Shown here: one piece after another, positions 53,541-63,292 of the stretch
How positions within the stretch are numbered: the first letter of the stretch is position 1
How the letters are laid out: each line of letters begins with the position of its first letter
DNA from: Flavobacterium sp. SM15
GTDB taxonomy: Bacteria > Bacteroidota > Bacteroidia > Flavobacteriales > Flavobacteriaceae
Length of the DNA stretch: 64,000 nucleotides
Direction of reading: 5' to 3'
NCBI RefSeq assembly: GCF_022012335.1
Contig: NZ_JAKLTO010000007.1
Coordinates: forward strand, 62,001 to 126,000
Position numbers and translations under genes: made by a program
Notes under the pieces: generated by a model
Told to the model about the DNA's origin: nothing
Database searches by the model: none
The model's input: the letters and a program-made list of their open reading frames with translations, nothing else

Positions 53541-53723
53541 ATGAGAAATCTGTTTGGAATTGCTTTATTCGCTTTATTTACGGCATCGCTAACTGCCTGC
53601 AGTGTTCGTGTAAATGCTCCCAGAAGAACGGCTGTAAAAGCCAAACCGCTTCCTCCGGGACAAGCCAAAAAAATTACCGGCGAGAAAAGTGCCCGACGCC
53701 ACGCTCCGGGACACAACAAATAA
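53541..53723 (+). CDS. small basic lipoprotein
   Basis: 60 residues from the ATG at 53541. Signal with lipobox LTAC (Cys19), then a Pro/Lys/Arg-rich tail with PPGQAKKITGEKSARRH and the end APGHNK. This PPGQAKK-HAPGHN type is common in Bacteroidota and has no assigned job; its charge suggests contact with lipopolysaccharide or cell wall. The gene is close behind the cyclo-ligase gene. Confidence 0.72.
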   Translation: MRNLFGIALFALFTASLTACSVRVNAPRRTAVKAKPLPPGQAKKITGEKSARRHAPGHNK

Positions 53724-53750
53724 AAAAGACCTCTAAATAGAGGTCTTTTT
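53724..53750. terminator. bidirectional terminator between the lipoprotein gene and lspA
   Basis: Stem AAAGACCTCT / AGAGGTCTTT with loop AAAT, A-run on one side and T-run on the other, between convergent genes. Confidence 0.88.
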
Positions 53751-53777
53751 TTATTTTATTATATCTGATGATTGAAC

Positions 53778-54371
53778 TTATTTCCCAAAAGCTCGTTTAT
53801 TGAATACAATCAAGATCCCTACACCGGTAGAAATCGCCACGTCGGCTATGTTAAAAATCGCGTTGAAGAACGTGAAATGCTTTCCACCCCAAATCGGTAG
53901 CCATGACGGTAAGTTGCCTTCCCAAATAGGAAAATAGAACATATCGACCACTTTACCGTGAAACCAGTGACCATAAGGTTCGTTGCTGAACAAGGTTGCA
54001 ACCTGACCGTAACTATCATTAAAGATTCTTCCGTAAAAAACCGAGTCCAGAATATTTCCAACGGCACCGGCTAAAATCAAAGCCACGGCAACAATTAAAA
54101 AATTAGACGATTGCTTTTTTACGGCATCCCACAACCAATACGCGATTCCGCCCACGGCCACTATTCTGAAGCTGGTCAATAACAATTTTCCAAAAGCCCC
54201 CGGAATTTCAGCACCCCAAGCCATCCCGGAATTTTCAATAAAATGAATACGAAACCAGTCGAACACGAACACTTCTTCATCGAGTTCAAAATTGGTTTTG
54301 ATGTATATTTTGGAAATCTGGTCGATAACCAAAATCAGAATGACCAGTAAATAGGCTTTCTTTAACGACAT
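53778..54371 (-). CDS. lspA: lipoprotein signal peptidase (signal peptidase II)
   Basis: 197 residues, four membrane helices. Cuts signal peptides of lipoproteins ahead of the lipid-modified Cys. The two catalytic Asp are in GNILDSVFYG and FNIADVAIS. Many lipoproteins in this window are its likely substrates. It follows dksA-like and ileS genes on the same strand, a common gene order in Bacteroidota. Confidence 0.95.
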   Translation of the reverse strand: MSLKKAYLLVILILVIDQISKIYIKTNFELDEEVFVFDWFRIHFIENSGMAWGAEIPGAFGKLLLTSFRIVAVGGIAYWLWDAVKKQSSNFLIVAVALILAGAVGNILDSVFYGRIFNDSYGQVATLFSNEPYGHWFHGKVVDMFYFPIWEGNLPSWLPIWGGKHFTFFNAIFNIADVAISTGVGILIVFNKRAFGK

Positions 54372-54410
54372 TTCTTCTAATTTGGAAACAAAAGTAAACT
54401 ATTTATGTAA

Positions 54411-54438
54411 AATAAAAAACGCCCCTAACGGAGCGTTT
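54411..54438 (-). terminator. terminator after the DksA-like gene
   Basis: On the minus strand the stem AAACGCTCC / GGGGCGTTT is complete with one G-U pair and is followed by a T-run. On the plus strand it has a mismatch. It lies between the dksA-like gene and lspA. Confidence 0.65.
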
Positions 54439-54456
54439 AGTAAAATTTTGAAAAGA

Positions 54457-54837
54457 TTAACGTTGCAGGTTCTTGGCTTCAATGCTCATGGTTGCATGAG
54501 GAACCAGTTTCAATCTCTCTTTATTGATTAACTTTCCGGTTACTTTACAGATTCCGTAAGTCTTATTCTCAATTCGGATTAACGCATTTTTTAAATCACG
54601 GATGAATTTTTCCTGACGAATGGCAAGCTGCGAATTGGCTTCTTTTGACATTGTTTCGCTTCCTTCTTCAAAAGCTTTGAACGTTGGTGAGGTATCATCA
54701 GTTCCGTTGTTCAAGTCGTTTAGGTAAGCGCTTTTTATCAAGTCCAAATCATTTTTGGCTTTTTCCAGTTTCTTCTGAATCAATTCTTTGAATTCCGCTA
54801 AATCCGCGTCGGAATATCTTATTTGTTCATCTACCAT
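54457..54837 (-). CDS. TraR/DksA-family protein with degenerate zinc finger
   Basis: 126 residues. Helical hairpin (~10-85) followed by a short C-terminal module (YGICKVTGKLINKERL, then LVPHATMSIEAKN). This is the flavobacterial TraR/DksA type. Only one Cys remains of the four that hold zinc in DksA. DksA works in the secondary channel of RNA polymerase with ppGpp; whether this one does is not shown. It sits between ileS and lspA. Confidence 0.8.
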   Translation of the reverse strand: MVDEQIRYSDADLAEFKELIQKKLEKAKNDLDLIKSAYLNDLNNGTDDTSPTFKAFEEGSETMSKEANSQLAIRQEKFIRDLKNALIRIENKTYGICKVTGKLINKERLKLVPHATMSIEAKNLQR

Positions 54838-54897
54838 AATTTCATCTGTTTTTGGTTAATTACTCATTAATTTGTCAGATGTAACCTTTCGGTTTCC

Positions 54898-57800
54898 TTA
54901 CTTTGAAATTAATATTCTTGTTTTTAGGTCGTCAAATTCAATTTCCGTACCATTTTCGATACGTTCGGTGAAAACAAGTTCTTCGGTTAAGGTTTCCGAT
55001 TTAATGTATGCTTCGTTATCGTTTACGGCTTCCTGAATGATACCGTCTCTTTGCATAGTCACTTTAATCTTGTCCGTTACTTCAAAACCTGAATCTTTGC
55101 GGATATTCTGAATTCGGTTGACCAATTCGCGGGCGATACCTTCTTTGCGTAAAGCATCGTTTATCGTGATATCTAAGGCCACTGTTATCCCTCCGGAATT
55201 TGCTACCAACCACCCTTCAATATCCTGTGAAGAAATCTCTACATCTTCAGTGGTTAAAGTAACACTATTTCCTGAAATAACAATACTTATTTCGCCTTCT
55301 CGTTCTAATTTAGTTATCTGTTCCTGTCCGAAGTTCTGTATCTCTTTGGAAATCAAGCCCATGTCTTTACCAAAGCGGGGTCCTAAAGTTTTAAAATTCG
55401 GTTTGATTTGTTTTACCAACACTCCAGACGCATCGTCCAACAACTCTACTTCTTTCACATTTACCTCTGCTTTGATAAGGTCGGAAACAGCTTCGATTTC
55501 AGCACGTTGCACCTGATCAAGTACCGGAATCATTACCTTTTGCAGGGGTTGACGCACTTTGATCATCTCCTTTTTACGAAGGGACAACACCAATGAAGAA
55601 ACCGTCTGGGCTTTCAACATTTTGCTTTCCAGGGATTTATCAACAAAATTGTCAACAAATTTCGGGAATTGCGCCAAGTGGATACTTTCGAAACTTTCCT
55701 TATTTGTCGCGGCATTCAGGTCTTTATACAGGCGTTCCATAAAGAACGGAGCAATCGGTGCCGATAACTTGGCTACGGTTTCCAGACAGGTATACAACGT
55801 CTGATAGGCCGCAATCTTGTCGGTTCCGTAGTCGCCTTTCCAGAATCTTCTGCGGCACAAACGCACATACCAGTTGCTCAAATTCTCCTGAACAAAATCA
55901 GAAATCGCTCTTGCGGCTTTGGTTGGTTCGTAATCTTCATACGCTTCATCCACCAACTTAATCAGTGTGTGCAACTCGGATAAAATCCAGCGGTCAATTT
56001 CCGGTCGTTCGTTAAGCGGAACTTCTGCTTCACTGTAAGTAAACCCGTCAATGTTAGCATATAACGCAAAGAACGAATAGGTATTATATAAAGTACCGAA
56101 GAATTTACGGCGTACTTCCGCCACTCCTTCGATGTCAAATTTCAAGTTATCCCATGGATTGGCATTGGCAATCATGTACCAACGGGTTGCGTCCGGCCCG
56201 TATTCCTTCAAAGTTTCAAACGGGTCTACAGCGTTCCCAAGACGTTTGGACATTTTTTGTCCGTTTTTATCCAGCACTAAACCGTTAGACACTACGTTTT
56301 TATATGCTACCTGATCAAAAACCAAGGTTCCGATAGCGTGCAACGTATAAAACCATCCGCGTGTTTGATCGACACCTTCCGCAATAAAATCAGCAGGGAA
56401 TGATCTTTTCTCATCGATTAACTCTTTATTCTCGAACGGATAATGCCATTGTGCATACGGCATCGCTCCAGAGTCGAACCAAACGTCGATCAAATCCGTT
56501 TCGCGTCTCATCGGTTTTCCTGTAGGCGACACTAAAACGATGGCATCTACTACATTTTTATGCAAATCCACCAAATCGTAATTGGCCTCGTCCATGTTTC
56601 CGATCACAAATCCTTTGAATGGATTTTCGGTCATGAATCCTGCCGCGATCGCTTTTTCGATTTCATTGCACAATTCTTCCACCGAACCAATACAAACGGT
56701 TTCCGTTCCTTCATCGGTTCTCCATAACGGCAAAGGAATTCCCCAGTATCGTGAACGGGACAAGTTCCAGTCGTTGGCGTTTTTCAACCAGTTCCCGAAA
56801 CGACCCTCTCCGGTTGCTTTCGGCTTCCAGTTGATGGTTTCGTTCAAATCGAACATACGGTCTTTTACTTCTGTAATCCTGATGAACCAAGAATCTAACG
56901 GATAGTACAAAATCGGTTTGTCCGTTCTCCAACAATGCGGATAACTGTGCACATATTTCTCAACCTTAAAGGCTTTATTTTCTTCTTTTAAACGAATCGC
57001 GATTTCCACATCAACCGATTTCTCAGGTGCTTCGCCTTCGTTGTAGTATTCATTTTTCACATATTTACCACCCATTTCGCCCATCTGAGACACAAAACGC
57101 CCTTGCAGATCCACCAGTGGTACAGGGTTTCCGTTTTCGTCCAACACTAACATTGGTGGCACTTCCGGAGTAGCTTCTTTGGCCACTTTCGCATCATCGG
57201 CACCAAATGTAGGCGCGGTGTGTACGATCCCGGTTCCGTCTTCCGTAGTCACGAAATCTCCCGAAATCACTCGGAACGCGTTTTCAGGGTTTTGATACGG
57301 TAAGGCATAAGGCAACAACTGTTCGTATTGAATTCCAACTAAGTCTTCTCCCTTACATTCAGCTAAAATTTCGAAAGGGATTTTTTTATCACCTTCTTTA
57401 AAATTCTCAAAATCGGAAGCCTCACTGGTCTCGAAATAATTCTTAGACAATTGTTTTCCAACCAAATTCTTTGCTAAAATGATGTTGATTGGCTGAAAAG
57501 TATACTGATTGAAGGTTTTTACTAAAACATATTCGATTTTAGGACCAACCGTCAAGGCGGTATTACTAGGCAAAGTCCAAGGGGTTGTCGTCCAGGCTAA
57601 GAAATGAATTTCATCGAGTTCCAGCGCTTCAAACTTGTATTGTTTTAAATTGTTGGTGGTGATGTACTCATAAAACTTAGCAAAGGTCAGTTTTCTTTGG
57701 TTATCTAAAACCTTAAACTGTGCTACAATCGTTGTATCGGTCACATCGCGGTACGAACCCGGCTGGTTTACTTCGTGCGAAGACAATCCGGTTCCTGCTT

Positions 57801-58356
57801 TAGGCGAATATGGCTGAATGGTATAGCCTTTGTACAACAAATCTTTGTTGTAAATCTGTTTCAAGAGCCACCAAACCGACTCCATGTATTTGGATTTGTA
57901 GGTGATGTACGGATCTTGCATATCTACCCAGTAGCCCATTTTTTCGGTCAGGTCGTTCCATACGTCGGTATAACGCATAACCGTTTTTTTACACGCTTCG
58001 TTGTATTCGGTCACGGAGATAGTTTTACCGATATCTTCTTTGGTAATGCCCAATTCTTTTTCGGTTCCTAATTCCACCGGTAATCCGTGGGTATCCCAAC
58101 CTGCTTTACGCTTAACCTGAAATCCTTTTTGGGTTTTATAACGACAAAAAATATCTTTAATCGCACGGGCCATCACGTGGTGAATCCCCGGTAAGCCGTT
58201 TGCTGAAGGCGGACCTTCAAAAAACACATACGGGGCGGCTCCTTCACGAGAAGTTACACTTTGCTCAAAGATGTTTTGCTTTTTCCAGAAATCAAGCACT
58301 TCAGAAGCCACGGTTGGCAAATCAAGTCCTTTGTATTCAGTGAATTTTGTGCTCAT
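54898..58356 (-). CDS. ileS: isoleucyl-tRNA synthetase
   Basis: 1152 residues from the ATG at 58356 (MSTKFTEYKGL); the frame reaches seven codons further. Class I synthetase with the HIGH-region variant PPSANGLPGIHH, editing (CP1) domain, KMSKR in NGQKMSKRLGN, and a C-terminal anticodon-binding domain. The length and variant put it in the eukaryote-like long type (IleS2), usual for Bacteroidota. It is followed by dksA-like and lspA. Confidence 0.96.
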   Translation of the reverse strand: MSTKFTEYKGLDLPTVASEVLDFWKKQNIFEQSVTSREGAAPYVFFEGPPSANGLPGIHHVMARAIKDIFCRYKTQKGFQVKRKAGWDTHGLPVELGTEKELGITKEDIGKTISVTEYNEACKKTVMRYTDVWNDLTEKMGYWVDMQDPYITYKSKYMESVWWLLKQIYNKDLLYKGYTIQPYSPKAGTGLSSHEVNQPGSYRDVTDTTIVAQFKVLDNQRKLTFAKFYEYITTNNLKQYKFEALELDEIHFLAWTTTPWTLPSNTALTVGPKIEYVLVKTFNQYTFQPINIILAKNLVGKQLSKNYFETSEASDFENFKEGDKKIPFEILAECKGEDLVGIQYEQLLPYALPYQNPENAFRVISGDFVTTEDGTGIVHTAPTFGADDAKVAKEATPEVPPMLVLDENGNPVPLVDLQGRFVSQMGEMGGKYVKNEYYNEGEAPEKSVDVEIAIRLKEENKAFKVEKYVHSYPHCWRTDKPILYYPLDSWFIRITEVKDRMFDLNETINWKPKATGEGRFGNWLKNANDWNLSRSRYWGIPLPLWRTDEGTETVCIGSVEELCNEIEKAIAAGFMTENPFKGFVIGNMDEANYDLVDLHKNVVDAIVLVSPTGKPMRRETDLIDVWFDSGAMPYAQWHYPFENKELIDEKRSFPADFIAEGVDQTRGWFYTLHAIGTLVFDQVAYKNVVSNGLVLDKNGQKMSKRLGNAVDPFETLKEYGPDATRWYMIANANPWDNLKFDIEGVAEVRRKFFGTLYNTYSFFALYANIDGFTYSEAEVPLNERPEIDRWILSELHTLIKLVDEAYEDYEPTKAARAISDFVQENLSNWYVRLCRRRFWKGDYGTDKIAAYQTLYTCLETVAKLSAPIAPFFMERLYKDLNAATNKESFESIHLAQFPKFVDNFVDKSLESKMLKAQTVSSLVLSLRKKEMIKVRQPLQKVMIPVLDQVQRAEIEAVSDLIKAEVNVKEVELLDDASGVLVKQIKPNFKTLGPRFGKDMGLISKEIQNFGQEQITKLEREGEISIVISGNSVTLTTEDVEISSQDIEGWLVANSGGITVALDITINDALRKEGIARELVNRIQNIRKDSGFEVTDKIKVTMQRDGIIQEAVNDNEAYIKSETLTEELVFTERIENGTEIEFDDLKTRILISK

Positions 58357-58571
58357 TTTGTCGTTTTCTAAAATCAATGCGCGAAAGTACTAAATTTTGA
58401 CTAATTCTACGTTAATACTAACATAAATTGCGCGGCTGGTTCAAGATCTATTCTACTAGTAAACAAACAGTTTGAATCAACAAGGAACAGCCCTTTCAAA
58501 AACAGGTATTTTTACGCGCAGCGGTTTTGTATCGGATTAGCACCTTTGGGCTAAATTCTAAAACCGACAAC

Positions 58572-60020
58572 ATGAACAATTTTACCTCTGTGAACCCCAA
58601 GCGTTTCATCTACGGCTGCTTGGCACTGATTCTACTTTCTTCCTGTAAAAAAGAAGTTGAAAAAGAAGAAAACAAAAAAGAAACCGCCGCCTACAACAAA
58701 AGTGAAGGCAATAGCTGCGAGGCTTCGTGGTTTCCGCATTCACAAACTCCGGCACCTGAAGAAGGGGAAGGAAGCCCGTTTGACACCACCTCCACCACCA
58801 ATGAAATTTTCCATCAGTGGTCGTGGCAGAAATTTCTATGGCTGACTAAACCAGAAGCTAATCAAAAACCTTTATTTCTCAATAAATTGACACAAGTTTC
58901 CGATGCCTTACTACCTGTTACACCACAACCAGGCGCCTCAATTGTTCTTGCCGATACCGAACAGGCCGGATCAAACGGTGTTTTAAAAGCAAATCCGATT
59001 TACGGCGGAACCAACCAGATTGCCAAAGATTTCACGGTGTATTACTCCATACACGCTAATGAGATCATGATAAAAGCTGCCAAAACTTACAAAGACAGCA
59101 TCAACAGTGGAAAACTGAGTCCTAACAACTTAAAAACATTCCCTGTCGGCTCCTTGGAACTAAAAGTTTCTTGGGTGGATGCTAATACCATTAGAGCCGA
59201 TAAACAAAAGAATTTCTATATCACGGATGCTGCTGTAAGTGTTGACGGAAAATCGTTCCAGAAAAAGAAAATGGCTTTATTAGGGATGCACGTTGTAGGG
59301 GTAGTAATCAACCATCCGGAATTTATCTGGGCTACGTTCCAACATAACGATTTGGCTCCTGTATACGATTGGAAAACCAACCAAGCCTCATCAACAGAGG
59401 ATAAACTTTTATACAGCAAAGGCACCACAACAGGACTTGACGGCATTACCTGGGTAAAAAACTCAGGGCCGAAACAACCATTAAAAGCTTATGATTTATT
59501 TCAGTTCGGAGTTCCGAAAACCTCTGGTGACCAATACATGAAAACCTGCCAGATGGAACCCGAAAACTTCGACAACATAAAAACCATCAATGAATGTGTG
59601 GCGGGTAAATTGGACGATGTTTGGAATAACTATTTTTACAACGGCTCTATTTGGATCAATACCGACGGGATGAACCCGCAACAACAAGCGAAAACCATTG
59701 TTAATTTAGGTTTCAATATCGGAAATGCCACTCCGGGATCTAGCGCTCGCGGTTCGTTAAACAATGCCAACATCACCATGGAAACGTACACCCAAACTTT
59801 TGAGAAAAACATTTCAGACATCAATGCTTCGAATTTGGCCAACTGTTTTTCGTGTCATAACGCTGTGAGTTTTGCTTCAGGTAGTCCTAAATCTCCACTT
59901 TACATCAGCCATGTTTTTGATGCCTATCTGTTAAACAGTCAGGGTAAAACAAGAGTGGAAATCAACAACTTGAAAGACAAACAACACTTAATGCGTTTTA
60001 TAACCAAAACCTTAAAATAA
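58572..60020 (+). CDS. lipoprotein with a C-terminal cytochrome-c haem motif
   Basis: 482 residues from the ATG at 58572, chosen because a signal peptide with lipobox LLSSC follows (Cys25). Near the C-terminus NLANCFSCHNAVSF carries a single CXXCH, so one c-type haem is expected. The large middle part (IFHQWSWQKFLWLTKPEA, VINHPEFIWATFQHND) is conserved-looking but I cannot assign it. Facing the periplasm, it may take part in electron transfer. It stands alone between ileS and recO. Confidence 0.72.
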   Translation: MNNFTSVNPKRFIYGCLALILLSSCKKEVEKEENKKETAAYNKSEGNSCEASWFPHSQTPAPEEGEGSPFDTTSTTNEIFHQWSWQKFLWLTKPEANQKPLFLNKLTQVSDALLPVTPQPGASIVLADTEQAGSNGVLKANPIYGGTNQIAKDFTVYYSIHANEIMIKAAKTYKDSINSGKLSPNNLKTFPVGSLELKVSWVDANTIRADKQKNFYITDAAVSVDGKSFQKKKMALLGMHVVGVVINHPEFIWATFQHNDLAPVYDWKTNQASSTEDKLLYSKGTTTGLDGITWVKNSGPKQPLKAYDLFQFGVPKTSGDQYMKTCQMEPENFDNIKTINECVAGKLDDVWNNYFYNGSIWINTDGMNPQQQAKTIVNLGFNIGNATPGSSARGSLNNANITMETYTQTFEKNISDINASNLANCFSCHNAVSFASGSPKSPLYISHVFDAYLLNSQGKTRVEINNLKDKQHLMRFITKTLK

Positions 60021-60044
60021 TCAAGAGGGAAATTTATAAATTAG

Positions 60045-60076
60045 GCGTCATGTTACCCACATGGCGCTTATTTTAT
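60045..60076 (+). terminator. terminator of the cytochrome-like lipoprotein gene
   Basis: Stem GCGTCATGT / ACATGGCGC (one G-T pair), loop TACCC, then TTATTTTA. Confidence 0.65.
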
Positions 60077-60088
60077 CAAAGGTATCAC

Positions 60089-60802
60089 TTACGAAAATAC
60101 TTCTTTTAGCACTTCCAAAGATTTCGGTTTTTTAAATCCGTCCAGATGAATCGAGTAATAATTCAGGAGGATTTTTAAAAGAATTTGACGCTCGGTTCCA
60201 GCAAAAATTTTCAGCTGGGAATCAAACCGTAACCCAATGAGTTTTTTAAACAACAACGATTCGTGTTCCGAAAGACAACTCAGCGCCTGAAATTGGGAAA
60301 AAACACCTTCATTGAGTTCAAAAAAAGGCAAATCAATTTCGGTTGTATCAGGGTAAAACCCCAAAAACTTAGTAATTTCAAGCAATAAAATCAGGTGAAA
60401 ATTCGAGATTTCCTCATGAGTATCCAACCAAATCAAAGCGGTTTCCAGAAAAGTAAACAACTCCAGATTTTTTTCTTCTTCCCGAATACTGTGGTGCAAA
60501 ATCTCCGATAAAAAAATAACAATGGTACTCTTTACCACATCAACATTAATAGAGTGATAAGGTGTTGAGAGCCGAACCTCTTTAAAATGTTCCAGTGTGC
60601 CTTTATTTTTGTGATTGGCTTCCACCTCCAAAAGAGAAAGCGGCTGAAAATAAGCAATTTTCTGATTCGATTTCTTGGCCGAGAAAGCGCTGGGCACAAA
60701 ATACGATTTCAAACCATCCGATTCGGTGAAGCATTTCACAATCAGTGATTTTTCCTGGTATTTTAAGGCACTTAAAACAATTGCTTTGGTTTTGATCAGC
60801 AT
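60089..60802 (-). CDS. recO: DNA repair protein RecO
   Basis: 237 residues from the ATG at 60802, the normal family start (MLIKTKAIVLSALKYQEKS); the longer frame lies inside porZ. RecO, with RecR, loads RecA onto single-stranded DNA in the RecFOR path. N-terminal OB-fold (~1-80), then a helical domain. The Cys4 zinc motif of some RecO proteins is absent. The ATG overlaps the last base of the porZ stop. Confidence 0.9.
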   Translation of the reverse strand: MLIKTKAIVLSALKYQEKSLIVKCFTESDGLKSYFVPSAFSAKKSNQKIAYFQPLSLLEVEANHKNKGTLEHFKEVRLSTPYHSINVDVVKSTIVIFLSEILHHSIREEEKNLELFTFLETALIWLDTHEEISNFHLILLLEITKFLGFYPDTTEIDLPFFELNEGVFSQFQALSCLSEHESLLFKKLIGLRFDSQLKIFAGTERQILLKILLNYYSIHLDGFKKPKSLEVLKEVFS

Positions 60803-63096
60803 CAGCGGATAATCATCACTTTGGTTACTTTGGTCTCTGTCCCATCTTCCCCTGCAATTAAAACCATGTATACTCCAGAAGCCACACGGTGTTTCCCAAA
60901 AGCTGTGGTATCCCATTCGATGGTTCCGCCTTTGGAGGTAGTTTCATGAACCAAATTTCCTTCAATGTCGGTAATTTTAACATTCGCATTATCGATCAAT
61001 CCACTGATTTTAACCGTTCCGACATAACCCGGACGCACCGGATTGGGGTATGCATAAACGTTGCTCAAGTCTTCGGCTCCTTTGGTGGAAATTCCCATAA
61101 AAGACACCAGTCCTTTGTCGGTAGCAAAAAAAACTTCTCCGGTAACTCCATCAATTTCAATGTCGTTTATATTATTACTTGGCAGCGGTGAATTTTCTTT
61201 AGTGAAGTGATAAATCGTTTCCTGACCGTTGGGCGAAACCAAGAAAACCCCTCCGTCTGCAATGGACAGCCATTTTCGGTTGGCTCCATCTACAGCGATG
61301 TCCATGATGCTCTGTTGGAAAAATAATTCTTGCGCCAATCCGTCTTCCATAATGATGATCGAATTGGTTTTAAGGGTTTCATCGGTAAGGAATTTATCTA
61401 CACTGGTTAAAATTCGTAAGCCGGAAGCCGTTCCGATCCAGAGTTGGTTTTTAGTGTCTATCGCAAGGCTTCGAATATCTTTTTCGGGCAAATTCCCCTC
61501 TTCCCCATATTTGATCAAGTTGAATTTATTGTTGAATTTTTCATTAAATCCAATCACCCCACTTCTAAAAGACGGAATCCATTTGGTACCGTTTTTGTCA
61601 ATGACCGTAATGGCATAATTATCAATCTGCGGACTTGGTGTTATACCTTCTAACGAATAGGACTGCCATTGTCCGTCGGCTCTGAAAACTTTGATAGCCT
61701 TTTTTACCAGACTATTGGTCATCCAGAGATTGCCTTCCTTATCAAAAGCCGGGCCGTTCACCCGTATTGAAACATAATTTGGATTGGGATCGTCCACTCG
61801 TTCTAACCCATTAGGCCCTGTATTCAAGTTATTGTAAAGCGATATGTTTTGATTGTCAATTTTCAACAAACCGGAATGAAAAGAACTCACAAAAACCTGT
61901 TTATCGTTTCGAGGATTCGGAACTATCGTGGTTAAGGATTTTGCCTGGAGTAAATTCTCATAAGGAAGCAGCGTCCATCCGGAATCTTGAGCATATTTAC
62001 TGATCGGAAACTCGCCAAGAAACGGATTATAAGGGTTGTACTCATCTGAATAGCTTCCGTAATCAGCCCAAAGAAAATTGGAGGTTTTTTTAATTCTGAA
62101 GATGTTATTCATATAAGGACCATTGGGAGTATTGTCTTCAAAAACCGAAACATTACCCGTAGTGGTTGAATAGAGCCCTTTGTCTTTGGTTCCTATAAAA
62201 ATTTCATCGCTAATAATCGTGGCACTGGTGAAAGTGGAAGCCACTCCCGGAATCTGCGTAATATGCTGCTGTTGAACAAGCTGAGCATTAAACGTATACA
62301 CATGGTTTGGCGAAGTAAAGACTAATTTGTCCCCCGCAACCCTAAAATCCTCAACTGCCTGACTTACCGTAGAAAATTGCGCAAAGTTGGTTCCTGTCCA
62401 GCGGTACAAGTTAAGATTCGTGTTAGAGGCAACCAATTGATTTCCAATGGTAGCGATCCCATTCCAATTCCCTGAATCAAAAACCTGCCATTGGGCATAG
62501 CTTACCAAATTCGGATTGGAAAGTGCTCCTTTGCGAATGCCATTATATCGGGTAACGGCATACAACTCATCATTATAAACCGTTGTTTGAAAAACCTGAA
62601 CATATTCTCCTGAAGGTCCAATTATGTAAGTGTCCCCAAATTGCAGGGTTGCCAAATCAAAAATACAAATTCCAAAATCACAGGAAAGATACGCCTTACC
62701 ATTGTACTCGTATATATGATTGATTTTTTTAATATTTGGCGGAATAGACGGTTTGTTTACAATATCCAACACATTCAACACCGATTTGTCGGCTTCATTG
62801 ACCACCAAAAGCAACCCGTTTTGATTTCCGATTAGTAATTTTCCAGTAGAATTACTTTTATAAATACAAGTAATAACATCCGCTTTCAGACCATCAATCG
62901 AATTGATTGTTTTTATCTCATTAGTCGTACTGTTTTTGGAAAACACCGCATTTTCAGCTCCCGCATAAACTGTTGTTGGCGAATCGGACACATCGTTAAT
63001 GTTTGTGTACGAAAAATAACCTTTCCACAACTGATTTTGTTGTGAAAAACCAATCAAGGTTATAAAAAACAGGGTGCAAAAAAATACTTTTTTCAT
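60802..63096 (-). CDS. porZ: PorZ-like T9SS component
   Basis: 764 residues. Signal peptide (VFFCTLFFITLIGFSQ), then two seven-bladed beta-propeller domains with two-component-regulator-type repeats (for example NLWMTNS, KWIPSFRSGVIGFN, QLWIGTASGLRIL), and a C-terminal T9SS-type sorting domain (VYAYPNPVRPGYVGTVKI). Size and layout match PorZ of Porphyromonas (776 residues), which takes part in the attachment complex and in delivery of anionic lipopolysaccharide to PorU. Other propeller proteins look similar, so the name is probable, not certain. It shares a transcript with recO. Confidence 0.78.
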   Translation of the reverse strand: MKKVFFCTLFFITLIGFSQQNQLWKGYFSYTNINDVSDSPTTVYAGAENAVFSKNSTTNEIKTINSIDGLKADVITCIYKSNSTGKLLIGNQNGLLLVVNEADKSVLNVLDIVNKPSIPPNIKKINHIYEYNGKAYLSCDFGICIFDLATLQFGDTYIIGPSGEYVQVFQTTVYNDELYAVTRYNGIRKGALSNPNLVSYAQWQVFDSGNWNGIATIGNQLVASNTNLNLYRWTGTNFAQFSTVSQAVEDFRVAGDKLVFTSPNHVYTFNAQLVQQQHITQIPGVASTFTSATIISDEIFIGTKDKGLYSTTTGNVSVFEDNTPNGPYMNNIFRIKKTSNFLWADYGSYSDEYNPYNPFLGEFPISKYAQDSGWTLLPYENLLQAKSLTTIVPNPRNDKQVFVSSFHSGLLKIDNQNISLYNNLNTGPNGLERVDDPNPNYVSIRVNGPAFDKEGNLWMTNSLVKKAIKVFRADGQWQSYSLEGITPSPQIDNYAITVIDKNGTKWIPSFRSGVIGFNEKFNNKFNLIKYGEEGNLPEKDIRSLAIDTKNQLWIGTASGLRILTSVDKFLTDETLKTNSIIIMEDGLAQELFFQQSIMDIAVDGANRKWLSIADGGVFLVSPNGQETIYHFTKENSPLPSNNINDIEIDGVTGEVFFATDKGLVSFMGISTKGAEDLSNVYAYPNPVRPGYVGTVKISGLIDNANVKITDIEGNLVHETTSKGGTIEWDTTAFGKHRVASGVYMVLIAGEDGTETKVTKVMIIR

Positions 63097-63115
63097 TTAC
63101 TTAACAGATAGTCTA

Positions 63116-63123
63116 CAAATATA
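63116..63123 (-). promoter_or_regulatory. -7 promoter box of porZ
   Basis: TATATTTG on the minus strand, exact TAnnTTTG match, 19 bases before the ATG. Confidence 0.6.
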
Positions 63124-63256
63124 AGCAAAACCGTGAAATACCAATTTTATTGTGATTACACACTGCTTTTTAAAATTAATTGTTCAATCTATTAACAAAA
63201 TAATTTGAAATTAAAATCAAATTTTTCTTTTTTTTTTCAAAGTAAGTTTGTTTTTA

Positions 63257-63264
63257 TATATTTG
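63257..63264 (+). promoter_or_regulatory. -7 promoter box of the barrel protein gene
   Basis: TATATTTG, exact TAnnTTTG match, 28 bases before the ATG at 63293. Confidence 0.6.
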
Positions 63265-63292
63265 TCCGGTAATGACCTAAAAACATTAAAAA

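Noticed and set aside
60803-60916. Longer recO start (38 extra residues)
   Set aside because: These codons lie inside the porZ C-terminus; the ATG at 60802 gives the standard RecO N-terminus.
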